Numbered from the stretch's first letter, positions 9,896 to 22,121 are shown. The stretch is 39,576 nt of DNA from Lentinula raphanica (GCA_027919835.1 JANVFP010000064.1:1-39576), one strand, 5' to 3'. Made by a program: numbers and translations. Notes: a model not told the origin generated them from the sequence alone.

Positions 9896-12800
9896 TCGTA
9901 CAACTCTTCTTCGTCTTCGTCAAACCGACAATCCTCTCGCCTGAACACAAATCCTATCTCAGTCGAGGAAATCAACACGTTAGTTCAGAAGTCAAAGACT
10001 TCGAAGAATCCTAATTTCGCAGGTCGTTTATCGGAAAGCGATAAACGTCTTCTAGATCTCATCGAGGCTTGTTATCGGTGCAGAACGGGCTGGGCTGGAC
10101 ATCGTTCTACCGACCCTGCTTGCCCTGGCATTCGATTGGAAGTTCCATATCGCCCACCTACCGCTCAGATGATGAATAAAGCTATCAAGATTCATCGAGC
10201 AAAGGGCTGCGCGATCACTTACAACGCTCTTCTCAAAGCCTTCCCCGAGACGCCTGCGGTTTCTTCTGTGTCTACCCATCCGGCTCTCCCTGTTCTTGAT
10301 GACATCTCCGCCTATGATTCACTGCCTTCTATTCACACATCTCATCACGTTCCCACTGCAACGACGGCAGCGGTAAATCCGTATGGGTCTTACCCTGTGT
10401 CGGCGGTGATTCCTGACTCGACCCTGTACCACGAGAAACCTTTACGTTCTTACCATGATCACCGCCTTTCCCAGGCATCCTCTCCTTCGTGCTCTTCCAC
10501 CTCCTCTGGTTCATCTGCGCCGTGTGCCAAACCGTTGGCTGCGGTCGTGCCTCGTCGTGGTCGTTGGTCCGACTTCGTTGAAACGGACATTGTCCTCTCC
10601 GACAGTGAAGATGAGCAGCCCTCGTCCTCATTGATTTCTCCTACCTGTGCCACCGTTGAGCCTGCGCACCAACGCTCGGTTTCTGAGTCGGCGCCGCCCG
10701 AAAAGCGTTGTCGCAGTGACGAGCAGGGTACAGCTATCCCGGTCTCTTCATCTTCGTCTTCGTCCGTGTCTGCGCCGGTTGCCTCGATATCGCCTACCGA
10801 ACAGAAAACTCCTGTGGGAGAGGTAGCGGATGTTGGCACTGACCAAGTAAGTTCTGACACGCCCTTCTTCGAACCCCATCTCCTTTGGCGCGCGCGGTTG
10901 CTCGGTTCTTTGGAATCGAGAGCCTGCACTGCTGATTTGCTCATCGACAGCGGTTGTCCGTTCGTATTGATTGATGCTAAAATGGTTTCTTCTCTAGGCT
11001 TGAAGTCTCGCCGCTTACACACCCCTCGGGCCATGACCCTTGCGATGTCGGATGGCCAGCCTCAGGTCTTCACTGCTTCTCATTATTGTAAAATCTCCTT
11101 ACGCGATCCCTCTGATTGGTGGCGTTCACGTACGGTTCGCGCACTGATATTACCTTCCTTGTGTCACCCTATGATCCTCGGTCTTCCGTTTTTGTCACAT
11201 AACTCTCTTGTTCTAGATTACTCGCTTCGTTCGCTGTCTCCCAGAGATTCCTCCTTTGACTTATTACATCCCGCTCCTCCTTTTGTGTCACCTCCTCCTC
11301 CACCTCTGTCTCCCCCTTCTGACCGTCGAGAACAAGAACATTCTCGACTCGAAGAGATCTTGTCATTCAAGAAACTTTTGTTTACTGAATTCAAGGATTT
11401 TGTTTGTTCTCATCCTGAGCGTTTCCGGTCAGATCCAGTCGCTCCCTTCAATGTCGTCGCTGCAGTTAAAGCACGTATTGAGCAGCTGGAACTCATTGCT
11501 GCGCGCGATAAGCTTTCTCAAGAGTTGAAGGATGAGTTCTCTGATGTCTTCGGTGATATTCCGCATATTGACGAATTGCCTACTGACATTACTTGCAAAG
11601 TTCAACTTAAGGCCGCTAATGTCACGCTCCAGACTCGTGGATACGCCTTGCCGCGCAAATTCAAAGAGGCTTGGGCGATACTCATCCAGAAGCATTTGGA
11701 CGCGGGTCGCATCCGCCCTTCATCTTCGTCATCTTGTTCTCCCGCCTTCCTGATTCCAAAGGCGGATCCAACTGCTCTACCTCGCTGGGTGAATGACTTC
11801 CGCAAACTCAACGCTAACACGGTTCCTGACAGACACCCTCTTCCTCGAATCGACACTATTCTTGCAGACTGCGGAAAAGGCAAAATCTTCGGTAAGATGG
11901 ACATGACTGATTCTTTTTTCCAGACTCATATGGATCCGGCTTCCGTTCCCTTGGTGGCTGTTCAAACACCGTTAGGTATGTATGAGTGGATGGTGATGCC
12001 TCAGGGCCTTCGCAACGCTACTGCAATACAGCAACGACGGGTCACTCAAGCTCTTCGTCCATACATTGGCCGGTTTTGCCATGTGTATCTGGACGACATT
12101 ATCATTTGGTCGAGTTCCATCGAGGAACACCATCGCCATGTTCGTCTGATTCTCGAAGCGTTACGTCGCAACAAGCTTTTCTGCAACACAAAGAAGTGTC
12201 TTTTCTTCCAGACCGAGCTGGAATTTCTTGGACATCACATCTCCGCTCAAGGTATCTCCGCTCAAGAAGTCAAATGCGAAGCCATCCTCAACTACCCCAC
12301 TCCCACATCCGCTTCCGAAGTGCGCACGTTTCTGGGCATGGTTCGTTTCATCGCAGGCTACCTTCATAACCTGGCCGAATACACTGCGGCTCTTACACCT
12401 CTCACTCGAAAAGAATACGATCGTCGTTTCCCTGGTTGGACTCACGAACACGACGTTGCCTTTCAGGCGATCAAGGAGCTCGTTGTCTCTCGCAGCGTGC
12501 TCACGACTATTGATCACGATAACCCAGGTAACAACAAGTTGTTCCTCATCACTGACGCTAGTGACTATAGGTCTGGCGGCATTTTGATGTGGGGCGAAAC
12601 TCTCGATACAGCGCGTCCCGTCTCCTTTGATTCTGCTCAATTCTCGAAAGCCGAGCTCAATTATCCGGTGCACGAGAAGGAGCTTCTCGCTATCGTCCGG
12701 TGTTTGCGGAAGTGGAGGGCGGACTGCATTGGCATGAAGGTTCATGTCCTCACCGATCATCGTACGCTGGAGAACTTCTCCACGAAAAAAGAGCTAAGTC

Positions 12801-14566
12801 GTCGTCAGCTTCGTTGGCAAGAACAGCTGAGTCAGTTCGAATTAGAGATTGCATACATCAAGGGAGAGGATACTGCAGACGCGCTCAGTCGCATACGCTG
12901 TGGGGCTCTTCCTTCGGACCCTGAAAACCAAACCCCTCCTGTAACTGTACAGTCGGCCCTCGCCGCCGATGACGACGACGAAATTGACGTCTCCGCTTGG
13001 AAATCAAATCCCTTTCTCTGCGCCTCTGTCCTCAGCCTCGCTGCCGATGCTTCTCTACTTCGCCAGATCAAGTCCGGGTACGACAAGGACAATTTCATAC
13101 ACAAGATCGTCCACGGTGGTTCCTTGGTTCCAGGCATCTCCCATTCCAAAGGGCTCTGGTACGTTCATGGTCGACTGTATGTCCCCAACTCAGGCTCGAT
13201 TTGAGAGGATCTCTTTCACCTCGCGCATGACACTTGTGGTCATTTCGGTGCTGACAAAACATACTCCTTGCTCGCCGACTCCTTCTACTGGCCGTCTATG
13301 CGCACTCATCTTTATAAGAAGTACATTCCCGCTTGTGAACCATGCCAACGCAACAAAGATCGGACCAGTAAAACCTCGAAAGGTTCTCTACATCCTCTTC
13401 CTGTCCCTGATGCTCGAGGGAACAGCGTAGCAATCGACTTCATTGGTCCCTTGCCGGAGGATGAAGGCTTTAATTGTATCATTACCATGACTGACCGTCT
13501 CGGTTCTGATTTGAAGATCGTCCCATCCCGTCTTGATATCACCGCGGAGCAATTTGCTCGTGTTTTTTTTGACACTTGGTATTGCGACAACGGTCTCCCG
13601 TTGGAGATCGTGAGTGATAGAGATAAGTTGTTTGTTTCCAAATTTTGGCAGTCGTTTGCTAAGCTTTCTGGTGTCAGATTGGCTATGTCCTCAGCATACC
13701 ATCCTGAGACCGACGGCTCTAGTGAGCGCTCTAACGAGACTATAAACCAATGTTTACGGTTCTACGTCGAACGCAACCAAAAAGGCTGGTCCCGTGCGCT
13801 GCCCAAGGTCCGGTTCGACATCATGAACTCCCTCAATGCATCCACTGGCCTTTCCATGTTCCAGCTTCGTCACGGTCGTTCCCCTCGCGTATTTCCACCC
13901 CTGATCTCCGCTGACCTGGCCTCTTCTGACCTGTCCACTTCGGCTCAGGACGCCGCTGATCTCCTAGAATCTTTTCGCACTATCGAGCTCGCTGCCCGCA
14001 ATGCCCTCACACTTGCAAAAGTCGTCCAAGCTTACCACGCAGACAAGCACCGTGGTCCTTGTGAGATTTTCGAGGTCAGGGACAAAGTTTGGCTCACTAC
14101 TTGGCATCGTCGCGATTCTTACAAGAAGTCTGGGGAATTCCGCGCCGCCAAGTTCTTCCCTCATTTCGACGGTCCTTACACCATCTCACAGGCTCATCCC
14201 GAATCCAGTTTCTACACACTTGATTTGCCTTCTCATTCCCGTGTGTTTCCCTCTTATCATGTTGAACACCTGAAACGCTTCGTAGCCAACGATGCTGCCC
14301 TCTTCCCCTCCCGAGAATGCGGTACTCCTCCGTCTGCCATCGTGGATGGCCAGATTGAATACGAAGTGGACCGGATTCTTGACTCGCGCCGACGTGGCCG
14401 TGGATGGCAATTCCTCGTCCGCTGGGTCGCACAGGCCCCTAGTGAGGATCAATGGCTCTCTTACTCGGCACTGAAGGATTGCGCCTGTCTTGACGATTGG
14501 GTTCGCGCAGGTGGTGACGGACCTGCTGAACTGCTGTCCTCGGTCGACTCAATCTCCCGCACTTGA
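9896..14566 (+). pseudogene. Gypsy B gag(partial)-pol polyprotein with one internal stop
   Basis: A single open frame runs from the truncation point to 14566 except for one TGA at 13202-13204, which is CGA in copy A. Numbering from 9896: Gag C-terminus with Cys/His cluster (about 55-85), low-complexity linker, retropepsin LIDSGC with its Asp near 351, reverse transcriptase with YLDD near 731-734, RNase H with its first Asp near 887, integrase HHCC start just after the stop, DDE core (Asp codon at 13436; VSDRD and SSERSNE following), GPY/F-like region, and chromodomain at about 14350-14510. The chromodomain would direct integration to methyl-histone-marked chromatin, as known for chromoviruses. 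A 6-bp in-frame deletion near the end of RNase H distinguishes it from A. An apparent start at 10136 is TTG and only marks the interior of the frame. Confidence 0.92.
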
Positions 14567-14670
14567 TTACTGACTCTCCGCCGCTGTGTACTAACGTTTT
14601 TGCTCAGATTTTTTTTCGCCTTGCCTCGCTCCCGCTGCTTCCCCTGCTGGGATACTCAATGTTTTTGGAC

Positions 14671-14870
14671 GGGTGGGAGTGTAAACGTGCCCTACGCGCA
14701 TTCACCTGAATTGCTAGACATAAGTCACGCACACGTGACCATCACTATATATAGTTCTACTCTACGTACATCCAGGATTATTCCTTCTTCTTCTCGTACC
14801 ATCACCTCTCTCTGATACCTGTACTTCATACGCTCGCGTACCTTTTCTCAATCTAACTGTGGTCTACTCA
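14671..14870 (+). mobile_element. Polypurine tract and 3' LTR-like end of Gypsy B
   Basis: GGGTGGGAG (14671-14679) is a good polypurine tract and is followed by TGTAAACGTG, a normal LTR start. A TATA-like run (CTATATATAG) lies near 14743. The sequence ends in ...GTCTACTCA just before an A-rich run with isolated C and T. The LTR could be 14680-14870 (191 bp), or 14870 could be the end of the R region followed by a poly(A) tail. Confidence 0.6.
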
Positions 14871-15621
14871 AAAAAAAAACAAAAATAAAAAAATTTTCAG
14901 ATGGGGGAAAAATATATGAACCGAAACGTACCAGTTGCCACCTGTACCCATGCAGATACATATTGCCCGAAATTTCAGGAATTTACTGCTCACATCTTCC
15001 TGAGACCTCTGACCAGGCTCAAATTGAAAAGTAACATACCTGAAGGCCAATAAAGTAAATGCTAACACAACTCTCTTGAGAATTACAAACTGTTGTATTT
15101 GACTAGCTTGCAACAAGTAAGAGAGAGATGTGGGGACAGGTTCAGAAGAACCAGAACGCGTATGAGAACCAAGAGAGCCCTCCGCTTCTGACTGCTGAGC
15201 TCCAGTTATGCCCGTGTTTGGCAACAACCACGGAACCAAACAAGTTTGTCATGGCGTCGAGGAACAACGCCGCCTGATGAGTCTCTTTACAGATGAAACG
15301 TTGGACCGAACGTCGCGGCCGCTTCACATCTTTTTCACTGGACTCAGCTAGTTGAATACGCAAGGCTTCATCCGCTCGGGGTTCGCTTCGCTCACCCCTC
15401 GCTCTTTCTCTCACTCACTGTAAACCACTGTTTAAACGGAACGAGCTCGCACCTTGAGCAATATCAAAAACCTCGATACACCTTCCCTCTTTTTTTGTTC
15501 ACTCGACCTCATACCACACCATAACCAAACGACGAATTCTCTTTGGAATCGCCCAGTCAAACGACCTTGTATTGCCACCTCATTGAATAACTGCCTAACA
15601 CGACTTTTCGACAACTGCACG
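14871..15621. other. Unassigned region between Gypsy B and the Penelope-like ORF1
   Basis: Begins with an A-rich run, then about 700 bp without a convincing gene. A minus-strand frame at 14868-15239 has a hydrophobic middle but no motif I know; it could be a fragment of another element. Sequence from about 15400 is probably the 5' leader of the Penelope-like element. No RNA gene seen. Confidence 0.4.
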
Positions 15622-16753
15622 ATGGCACCCACGAGCAAATGACAACGCACCAACACTGCAGGAGACGATGACCACACCAAAGAGAACATCCCGCCTAATA
15701 CCACCCTACCCTCTACATCGACGGTCAAGCCCGATGGCACTCTACCCGAGTCCTGGGCCAGGGAGACCCAACTCCTGCCGTCCACCACACCCATCCCGCC
15801 TAAGACTGTAGTGAAAAAATTCTTGGAGATCTATGTGCTGAGTCTCAAAGACTTCGCACAAGCCCAGAATACACTACAAAAGGCAACGCTTAACCGACAG
15901 AAATTCGAACAAGACGCGTCGAAGGGCATCCCACCCTACATCGCTAACACCCTGAAGGGTCCCGCCTTCTCGTTTGCCAAGGTAATTGCTACCAGTGCAC
16001 ACAAGGAGATCAGCGAGGCCCGGACGGAGTTCGAAGTGGCGATGGCTGCAGCAGGTCAGGCAGCAGTGAAATATACTCGCTCCTGCCATGAGACCTCTGT
16101 CAGCCAGACCCAAGCTCTCGTCGACGTTGACAAATGTGCCCTGAGCCTTCAAGAACAGATGACCGCCTACGCTACGGAGATCATCAACGGCACAGGGCAC
16201 GGTGCTACCACTCTGTGGAACACATACATCCAGGCTGTCACTACGGCCTTCAAATCGGACCTCGTACAGGCTAGCTATGAATTTACCGCGAAGCAAATTG
16301 CCAACGCGTCCACCCGTGATGCGAAAGCTGCTGCGGTAAATGCTGCCCAACACGACGCCGAGATGGAGGATGCTACTAAACCCATTGGGAAGATTCTTGA
16401 CGAAAGGTTCGTCGAGATGAAAGCCCAGATGGAAGCCCGTAAGCCATTCTACTCTACCCCTCCCGCTGAACACGATGCTGACAGCTCCCCGCTCATTAGT
16501 CACGAAACGACTAAACAAGAAGGACAAGGAGCTCATGGCGAAATTCGCGTCCACCAGCAAACCGAAAGGCCTGCAGCCCAAGACGAAAGACTCCATACCG
16601 GAGGAATCATTGAAGCCTGCAAAGAAGCCGAAGGACAAAGGGAAGGGGAGAGCCGACGACGCAGACAACGCGGGCAAGGACGGAAAAGGCAGAGAGATGA
16701 AGAGCTGGAAGAAGAAAGGGGAGACACAGAAAGGCTCCAGCTCCAAGGGTTAG
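15622..16753 (+). pseudogene. ORF1 of the Penelope-like element (broken)
   Basis: Starts at ATG 15622, but the seventh codon is TGA (15640-15642; a single C-to-T change from CGA would explain it). The frame then stays open to about 16480. There a frameshift moves the lysine-rich C-terminus into the next frame, which ends at 16753. The protein is about 375 residues: a helical, alanine-, glutamine- and glutamate-rich middle (predicted coiled-coil character) and a basic KPKDKGKGR-like tail suggesting nucleic-acid binding. I do not recognise the family. Position directly ahead of the reverse transcriptase suggests a partner protein of the retroelement. Confidence 0.6.
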
Positions 16754-16818
16754 AAAATCACTGTAACAGCCCCGCCGTTGGACAACAATGGCAGGAGCAA
16801 ACAGCCTCTAACCCTACG

Positions 16819-18390
16819 ATGCTGAACCGTATCACTACCTGGACTCTACCACGCAAACGACTTCACTATCATCGCCCAAGTACCTACCCCGCTGAATTTT
16901 TCGCTGCAACCCCGTCACTACGTACTCGCTTTGTTCTTCTTAACATGACAGAATTGTATTTTGATACGCACGTAACCAATCGCACGGTCCACAATATGAC
17001 AGATGTTAAGCTAACACAGGACCAAGTGAAGACACTAGCCCTCAACTCAAAGTTTGTGCTTCGGCCCTCGCTCACCTCAAGTATCGATGATGAGTTTGAA
17101 GACTTCACCCGTGACCCGACGTCTTTGCCTCCGTCGAGACCCAGAGGACATCATGAGCTTAGGGGAACAAGCCACACTCTGCCGCTTCTTTGGCCTACCA
17201 GACCTAACGCTTGGGCAGCCGGATTATGTACCTCGGTTTCATATCCCAGTGCCCGAAGCAGAAGGTAAACCACTGGCAGCAGTGGTGGAGCAGGCACTGA
17301 GCAAAACGTGTGACAAACTGCAAATTGAGGTGCTGAACAACCAGGCCTTGAACATCCGACCGAATATCAGTAAAGATGACCTGACGAGCATACTCAAGCT
17401 CTTACAGGACAACTATATTCTGGCGGTACCCGCGGATAAGAACTTAGGATTATGCCTAGTTACCGCGGACTGGTACCACACGGCCGGCCTCAAGCTCCTA
17501 CAAAATGCTTCATATATCCAGGAAACCCCTGACCATGAGCTACTACAACAAACGTATAAGGCAGTCATTGACAATGGCACCTCGTACCTTACCAAACAGC
17601 AGCGCACATGGCTGAGGCAACCTGTACTTGAGAAGAGGGACAAAGTCCCGATACTCAAAGTCATCCCTAAGATACATAAACTCCCGGTATCTGCAAGACC
17701 GATAGTCCCAACGTTCGATACCTTGCTGGCTAACGCGTCTGTGTGGGTTGACTACCAGTTGAAGCCAGTACTCAAACACTATCCATGGATCCTACCAGAC
17801 TCAAAGACTCTGTGTCGAGAGCTGATGGAGTTGGACCTCCCCCGCGGAGGAGAGTACTGGCTGGTCACTGGAGATGTCGTGGCAATGTATCCCAACATCC
17901 CAGTTGAGGATGGGATCCGACAAATTGCCCGCATGCTCCACACGTCCACAATGGACTTCAACACCCTCAGTGAGGCAACACAGTTGAAAGTTGAATCACG
18001 GAAGCAGCTAATAGTACTGCTCCTCCGAATGGTCCTGAAATACAACTATGTTTCCTTCGGTGACATGACCTGGCGTCAAGTCATTGGGACGGCAATGGGA
18101 ACCTCAGTTGCACCTACATATGCAAATCTGTTCCTTGCCGCACTGGAGGCTGAACCACTTGAGGACCTTAAAGACATCATTGCCCTCTATCGACGCTTCA
18201 TTGATGATACTTTTGCCATCATCAAGGGCTCCATGGAGGATGTCCTACGGTTCCAAAAACGGTTCGGGGCCCTACACCCCAATATGAAGATGGAATGGAC
18301 TCAGTCCCGCTTTCAACTCCCATTCCTGGACCTTGAGATCTCCCTTGAGCTCAAACCAGGAGCAATCGCGTACAATCCAAAGTATCAGAT
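16819..18390 (+). pseudogene. Penelope-like reverse transcriptase, 3'-truncated
   Basis: Starts near ATG 16819, with a frameshift near 17110, then an open frame to the junction at 18390. Motifs in order: PKIHK (about 17668), RPIV, GDVVAMYPNIP, GTAMGTSVAPTYANLF (about 18090), YRRFIDD (catalytic FIDD at about 18198) and FLDL. This order and wording, especially MGT-x3-AP-x-YANLF, is that of Penelope-like elements and not of LTR or LINE reverse transcriptases. The protein is cut just after FLDL, so the thumb end and any GIY-YIG endonuclease are absent here. Fungal endonuclease-deficient types (Coprina-like, telomere-associated) are a possible assignment, but the truncation prevents telling them apart. 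Confidence 0.85.
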
Positions 18391-20099
18391 TGTGACACGG
18401 TGTTGCGCGGTTTTTCCGCGCAGGCGTGCAATGATCAAAAAGATCAACTTAGACCGTTGCATAGTATCAATAAGGACTGTAGTGAGCCCGAACTAGCAGT
18501 CAAACTTGTATCAGTATAAGCTAGGATACAGATCCTTTGGCAGGATCAGCCATGAATATCCACTTAGAGCTCTTGCTCGCACCCTTGGTCGGGGATCCTT
18601 CAAGAATGCTGACTACTGGTACGAGCACACCAAGGGAATATCGACTTAGTATCAAGATCTGCCGGATCGGCACAACTGAGTTTGGTACTTGGCTGTGATG
18701 ACGGAAATTTCACTTGATCTAGCAGATCAGACACGATGAGAACCTATCCGGAAGAGTTACCACACGGAAACCCTACGCAAAGTAGCGGAAACCGTCGGAA
18801 ACATGATGATCTAGCATTTCCGTGGCAGTACGGGTGAAACCCGCAGCGGAAACACGCATATGTTCAAGTTCTAAACTGGGATATAGCGTATGCTATGTAC
18901 AGCTTTGACCAGCACTCACGGAAACGCGCGGAAACCTACGGAAAACACTTCTGAAGCATTTATCTTCGTTGTCCGCTCCAGAACACCAGGCTATATGCAT
19001 ACCGTTCGAAAGCTACGGACCAGACCTACCTGATCCGCGAGATCAACCACTGTTACGAGTCTATCTCATTAACTTGGGGAGACCACTACTATTCCGCGGA
19101 AGCAAATTCGTCGGAAACACTTGAGCAACACAGGCAGGAGCCACTCTGACGAGTTAGGCACCCTAGCATGTGGATGCCGCACAGACCATGGTCGGAACTT
19201 GCTTGATCTTCTAGATCTGGCGAAAGTACGACGAAATACGGACAAGTTTCATCTTTTTCTCTGTTTTCCTTACTATTTCCTTGCGTGTTTGTATCGTTTC
19301 AGTCATATTTTACTATTTAAATGTATATTATCGGACTCCGTCCGTAGAAATAGCTAGATCTACTAGATCAAGGACAAATACGGGTATTGGACTTTTCGTA
19401 GTGTACTTAAAGACCTGTATCCGCACAAATGAAATAAGTTTCGCGCCCAGATCTCTCTGAACTGGTAATCCTTTTCATCCATACGTGGGAGTAAAGGCTT
19501 CTAAGCCGTACCGGACCTTGCAGATTAAGTGTGTTACTTCATCGCGATAAGCCCGACTTTTGAGTGGTTTGACTTGGTGTCTGTCACTTGCTAGTTGAAG
19601 GTAGACTCCGTTCCGGAGATACAGAGGACTTGGTCTCAGGTTGTGCCGAGTGAACGTGCAGAGTTTTGGTGGCTCTGTTCAAGTTGACACGTAGTGATTG
19701 GTGATCTGCGTGATCTTCGAGGTTTTACTGAGAATAGTGATCAGTACTGCTTCACCCGGGAGCGGAATCGATTGGTCTACCATAACGTCTGGTACCCCGT
19801 TGCTTTCCGAGCCTAAAACCCCTTATCCGAGTGGAAGCCACTCAAAACAAACCCCTTAGTCCAGATCTTACGACTGGTATATCCGTGTCACTTCGTTCTG
19901 CTGACCAGTATTGCTGATCTAAAAGATCTTACAAGACTGCGTTCGACTCGAGATATAAGATAGTGCGGAATCTCTGACAACGCCCCACACCTCGCTATAA
20001 ATACAATTTGATTGACGAATCCGTGAAGTCGTACTCTGTGTTCGTGCTAAGTGACCTGTCATAAGGCATTATACTAAGAACCGACTTTATACCTCGTTA
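18391..20099 (+). mobile_element. 5' LTR of Gypsy C, about 1.7 kb
   Basis: The right end at 20099 is fixed by the second copy at 1-326 and by the primer-binding-like sequence that follows. The left end is inferred: the Penelope-like reverse transcriptase stops making sense at about 18385-18390, and TGTGACACGG at 18391 is a plausible LTR start. No gene inside. The LTR holds repeated GATCT/CTAGATC and GCGGAAAC motifs. Confidence 0.65.
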
Positions 20100-20101
20100 T
20101 C

Positions 20102-20119
20102 TGGAGCCCACCGCGAGGG
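20102..20119 (+). other. Candidate primer-binding site of Gypsy C
   Basis: TGGAGCCCACCGCGAGG starts two bases after the LTR end and begins with TGG, as expected for a sequence complementary to a tRNA 3' CCA end. The tRNA was not identified from memory. Confidence 0.5.
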
Positions 20120-20542
20120 GTGGAATCTATATTTTGGTCGAACTCGAGAGATCTTCTTGATTTCTCAAAACTACTGCCTTTGATCGAATTTATTTGATCA
20201 TTAAAAATAGCTCCAAGAGCTACTCGGACTTCGAAGAACGCGGGCTCAGCAGATTTCTTTGATCCAGCGATACAAGCTTCAGATCAGCGAAAGCGCGCAA
20301 CAAAGAAACCCTCTGTACCTGTTTACGATCCGAGAAACCTCGGAAGAGCGAGTACAAGCAATCCAGATAACGGGAGAGCTCCTAGACCATCTTCGGAACA
20401 ACCAGTAACGAAGAGATCTAACGTAGTGCCAGGAAACGGTAGACAAAAGGCAGCTACTGTTGGACCAGATCCGCAATCTAGTTCAGATCCTACATTACAA
20501 CCCGAACCATTTGATTTGATACGACTGTTTTTACCCAACAAT

Positions 20543-22113
20543 ATGTCCGAAGTACATAACGGAAATGATCAGGGAGCCGCGGGAGCGAATGCTAACGCAC
20601 CAGCAAACCCGGCTGCCCAACAAAAACGACCAGAGGATCAACTCGACATCATAAGGATGCTTGGTCCTCCTGAACTGACTCCTGCGGAACAAGCAGAGTA
20701 TAACAATACCAAGTTTCCGCTTACGCACAAAACTGCTATGATCCTGGACTTGGCCAATCCGAGCATGATCCCCGAGTGGGTGAGGTTCTGTTTGAACACG
20801 TTCCAGGCTACGGAAGTTACCTCCGAGAAGGTGAAGATGCAAAAGATCTTTTCTTGGATGACCCTTCAGACCAAGCAGGCTCTCGAGCATCTTCCCGGCG
20901 CACAGGAGGGAAGGGAAGACGCGGACTGTTTCCTGCGTTCCCTGTGTGAAAGATTCCCGGCATCCCTAGGGAGACCAATGGGTTCGAAGAATACGCTCTT
21001 GCAGATCGTACAGAACTATGCTCCTTTGGGTGTCCGAGACGGAGATAGGTTGCTCGGATATTGTTTGTTGATGGAGGTAGAAGCCAATAAGTTGTTGAAA
21101 CCGCCTCCGGCGATAGGAAACACAGAATTGGTGTCTCTTTTCCTGTCAGCATTCGATGACGAGCTACGGAAAGCTGTGAATCGAAAGGTTCAACAGCAGG
21201 TACCTGCTTTCCGCGTAGAGAAACGTCGGGTCGATGATCCATATCTGTTTGTAGAGTACAAGGAAGCAGCAGAGGCCGTAGCAAGGCACCCACCCTTGGA
21301 ATCGTTGTACCGGACGGTAACAAGTCGGGATGGTGTGGTCTTCAATGCGGAAACCCACTCAAGAGGAGGTGTATACGTTCCGATTGGTGGTCCTCCGGTG
21401 ATCAAAGAAGAAGTACCGGATCTCTCGCATTTCTTCCGGTCTCCAGCTAAGCCCGTAGAAGTGAAACGAGAGGCTTCCGAGGAAACGGAAAGAGCACTAG
21501 CTGCAAACAGGGACCAGTACAGTGTGTTGGTCAAAGATTTGGGAGCACTTAAGGCTACCTACAAAGAGGAACTTGAGACGTTGGCTCAAATGCTGGCTAA
21601 CATCAAGACCGGAAATGTTCAACCTGCGCAACGGGTGCAGCCCCATACTGTCGCTTCTGGTAGTGGTAATCCCGGAAACAGTGGGCCTCCCCGCGGAATC
21701 ATTAACACGAATCCGAATAATGCACAAGGTCAAAGGTCTGAGATGTGTGTTTCCTTTGCAGGGAACCGAATCATATGATGCAAAGTTGTCCGATGTTCTT
21801 GGAACTCTTAGGGAAAGGTTGGATTATGCGTGATCCGCAAGATCCAAAGCGTCTTAAGTTGAAGGATGGGTCTCCGCTACCGAACAACTTCGGAAGTGAG
21901 AGTAGATACCAAAAGATCATGAAATATGGTCAGGCCAAAGGATGGCCCGAGGTTTCGACGATGATGAACGAGATGATCCCGGACAATGAGGATTACTCGG
22001 AACAGTTGGCCGGATCCCCAGCTTGGATGGTCATTGCCAATCTGGCGGAGATGGTGCAAGGGAGATCTAGCAATGGTATGGCTACGGTGTACACGAACGA
22101 GTCGGGAAACTGA
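20543..22113 (+). pseudogene. Gypsy C gag, frameshifted ahead of its zinc knuckle
   Basis: The frame is open from about 20198, but the first ATG is at 20543, chosen as start (GTG at 20426 is unlikely in a fungus). A capsid-like helical region spans about 20650-21300 and a coiled-coil-like stretch about 21500-21620. The frame ends at 21778. The next frame carries CFLCREPNHMMQSC, a perfect CX2CX4HX4C zinc knuckle (about 21748-21789), and runs to a stop at 22113. A (TG)3 tract at about 21743-21748 where (TG)2 would keep the frame explains the break. The role is RNA packaging and particle assembly. Confidence 0.8.
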
Positions 22114-22121
22114 GGAATCCA

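Larger units (their letters stand above)
9893..14870 (+). mobile_element. Gypsy B: 5'-truncated chromovirus copy, inverted relative to A
   Basis: From 9893 to 14484 it matches A in inverted orientation at near identity, with single-base changes, a 6-bp deletion in RNase H and absence of the MITE. It starts abruptly in the serine-rich part of gag, so the 5' LTR, leader and capsid region are missing. At the 3' end it has the end of pol, a purine-rich tract and about 190 bp of LTR-like sequence, and it stops at an A-rich run (14871-14896). B reaches further 3' than A, and A further 5' than B, so neither is a full element in this window. Confidence 0.85.

Noticed and set aside
14868..15239. Membrane-protein-like minus-strand frame
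   Set aside because: Only a short hydrophobic patch, low-complexity ends formed by the A-rich run, and no recognised family; not called as a gene.
15874..16746. 290-residue open frame on the minus strand
   Set aside because: It is antisense to the Penelope-like ORF1, has no motif, and its composition mirrors that of ORF1.
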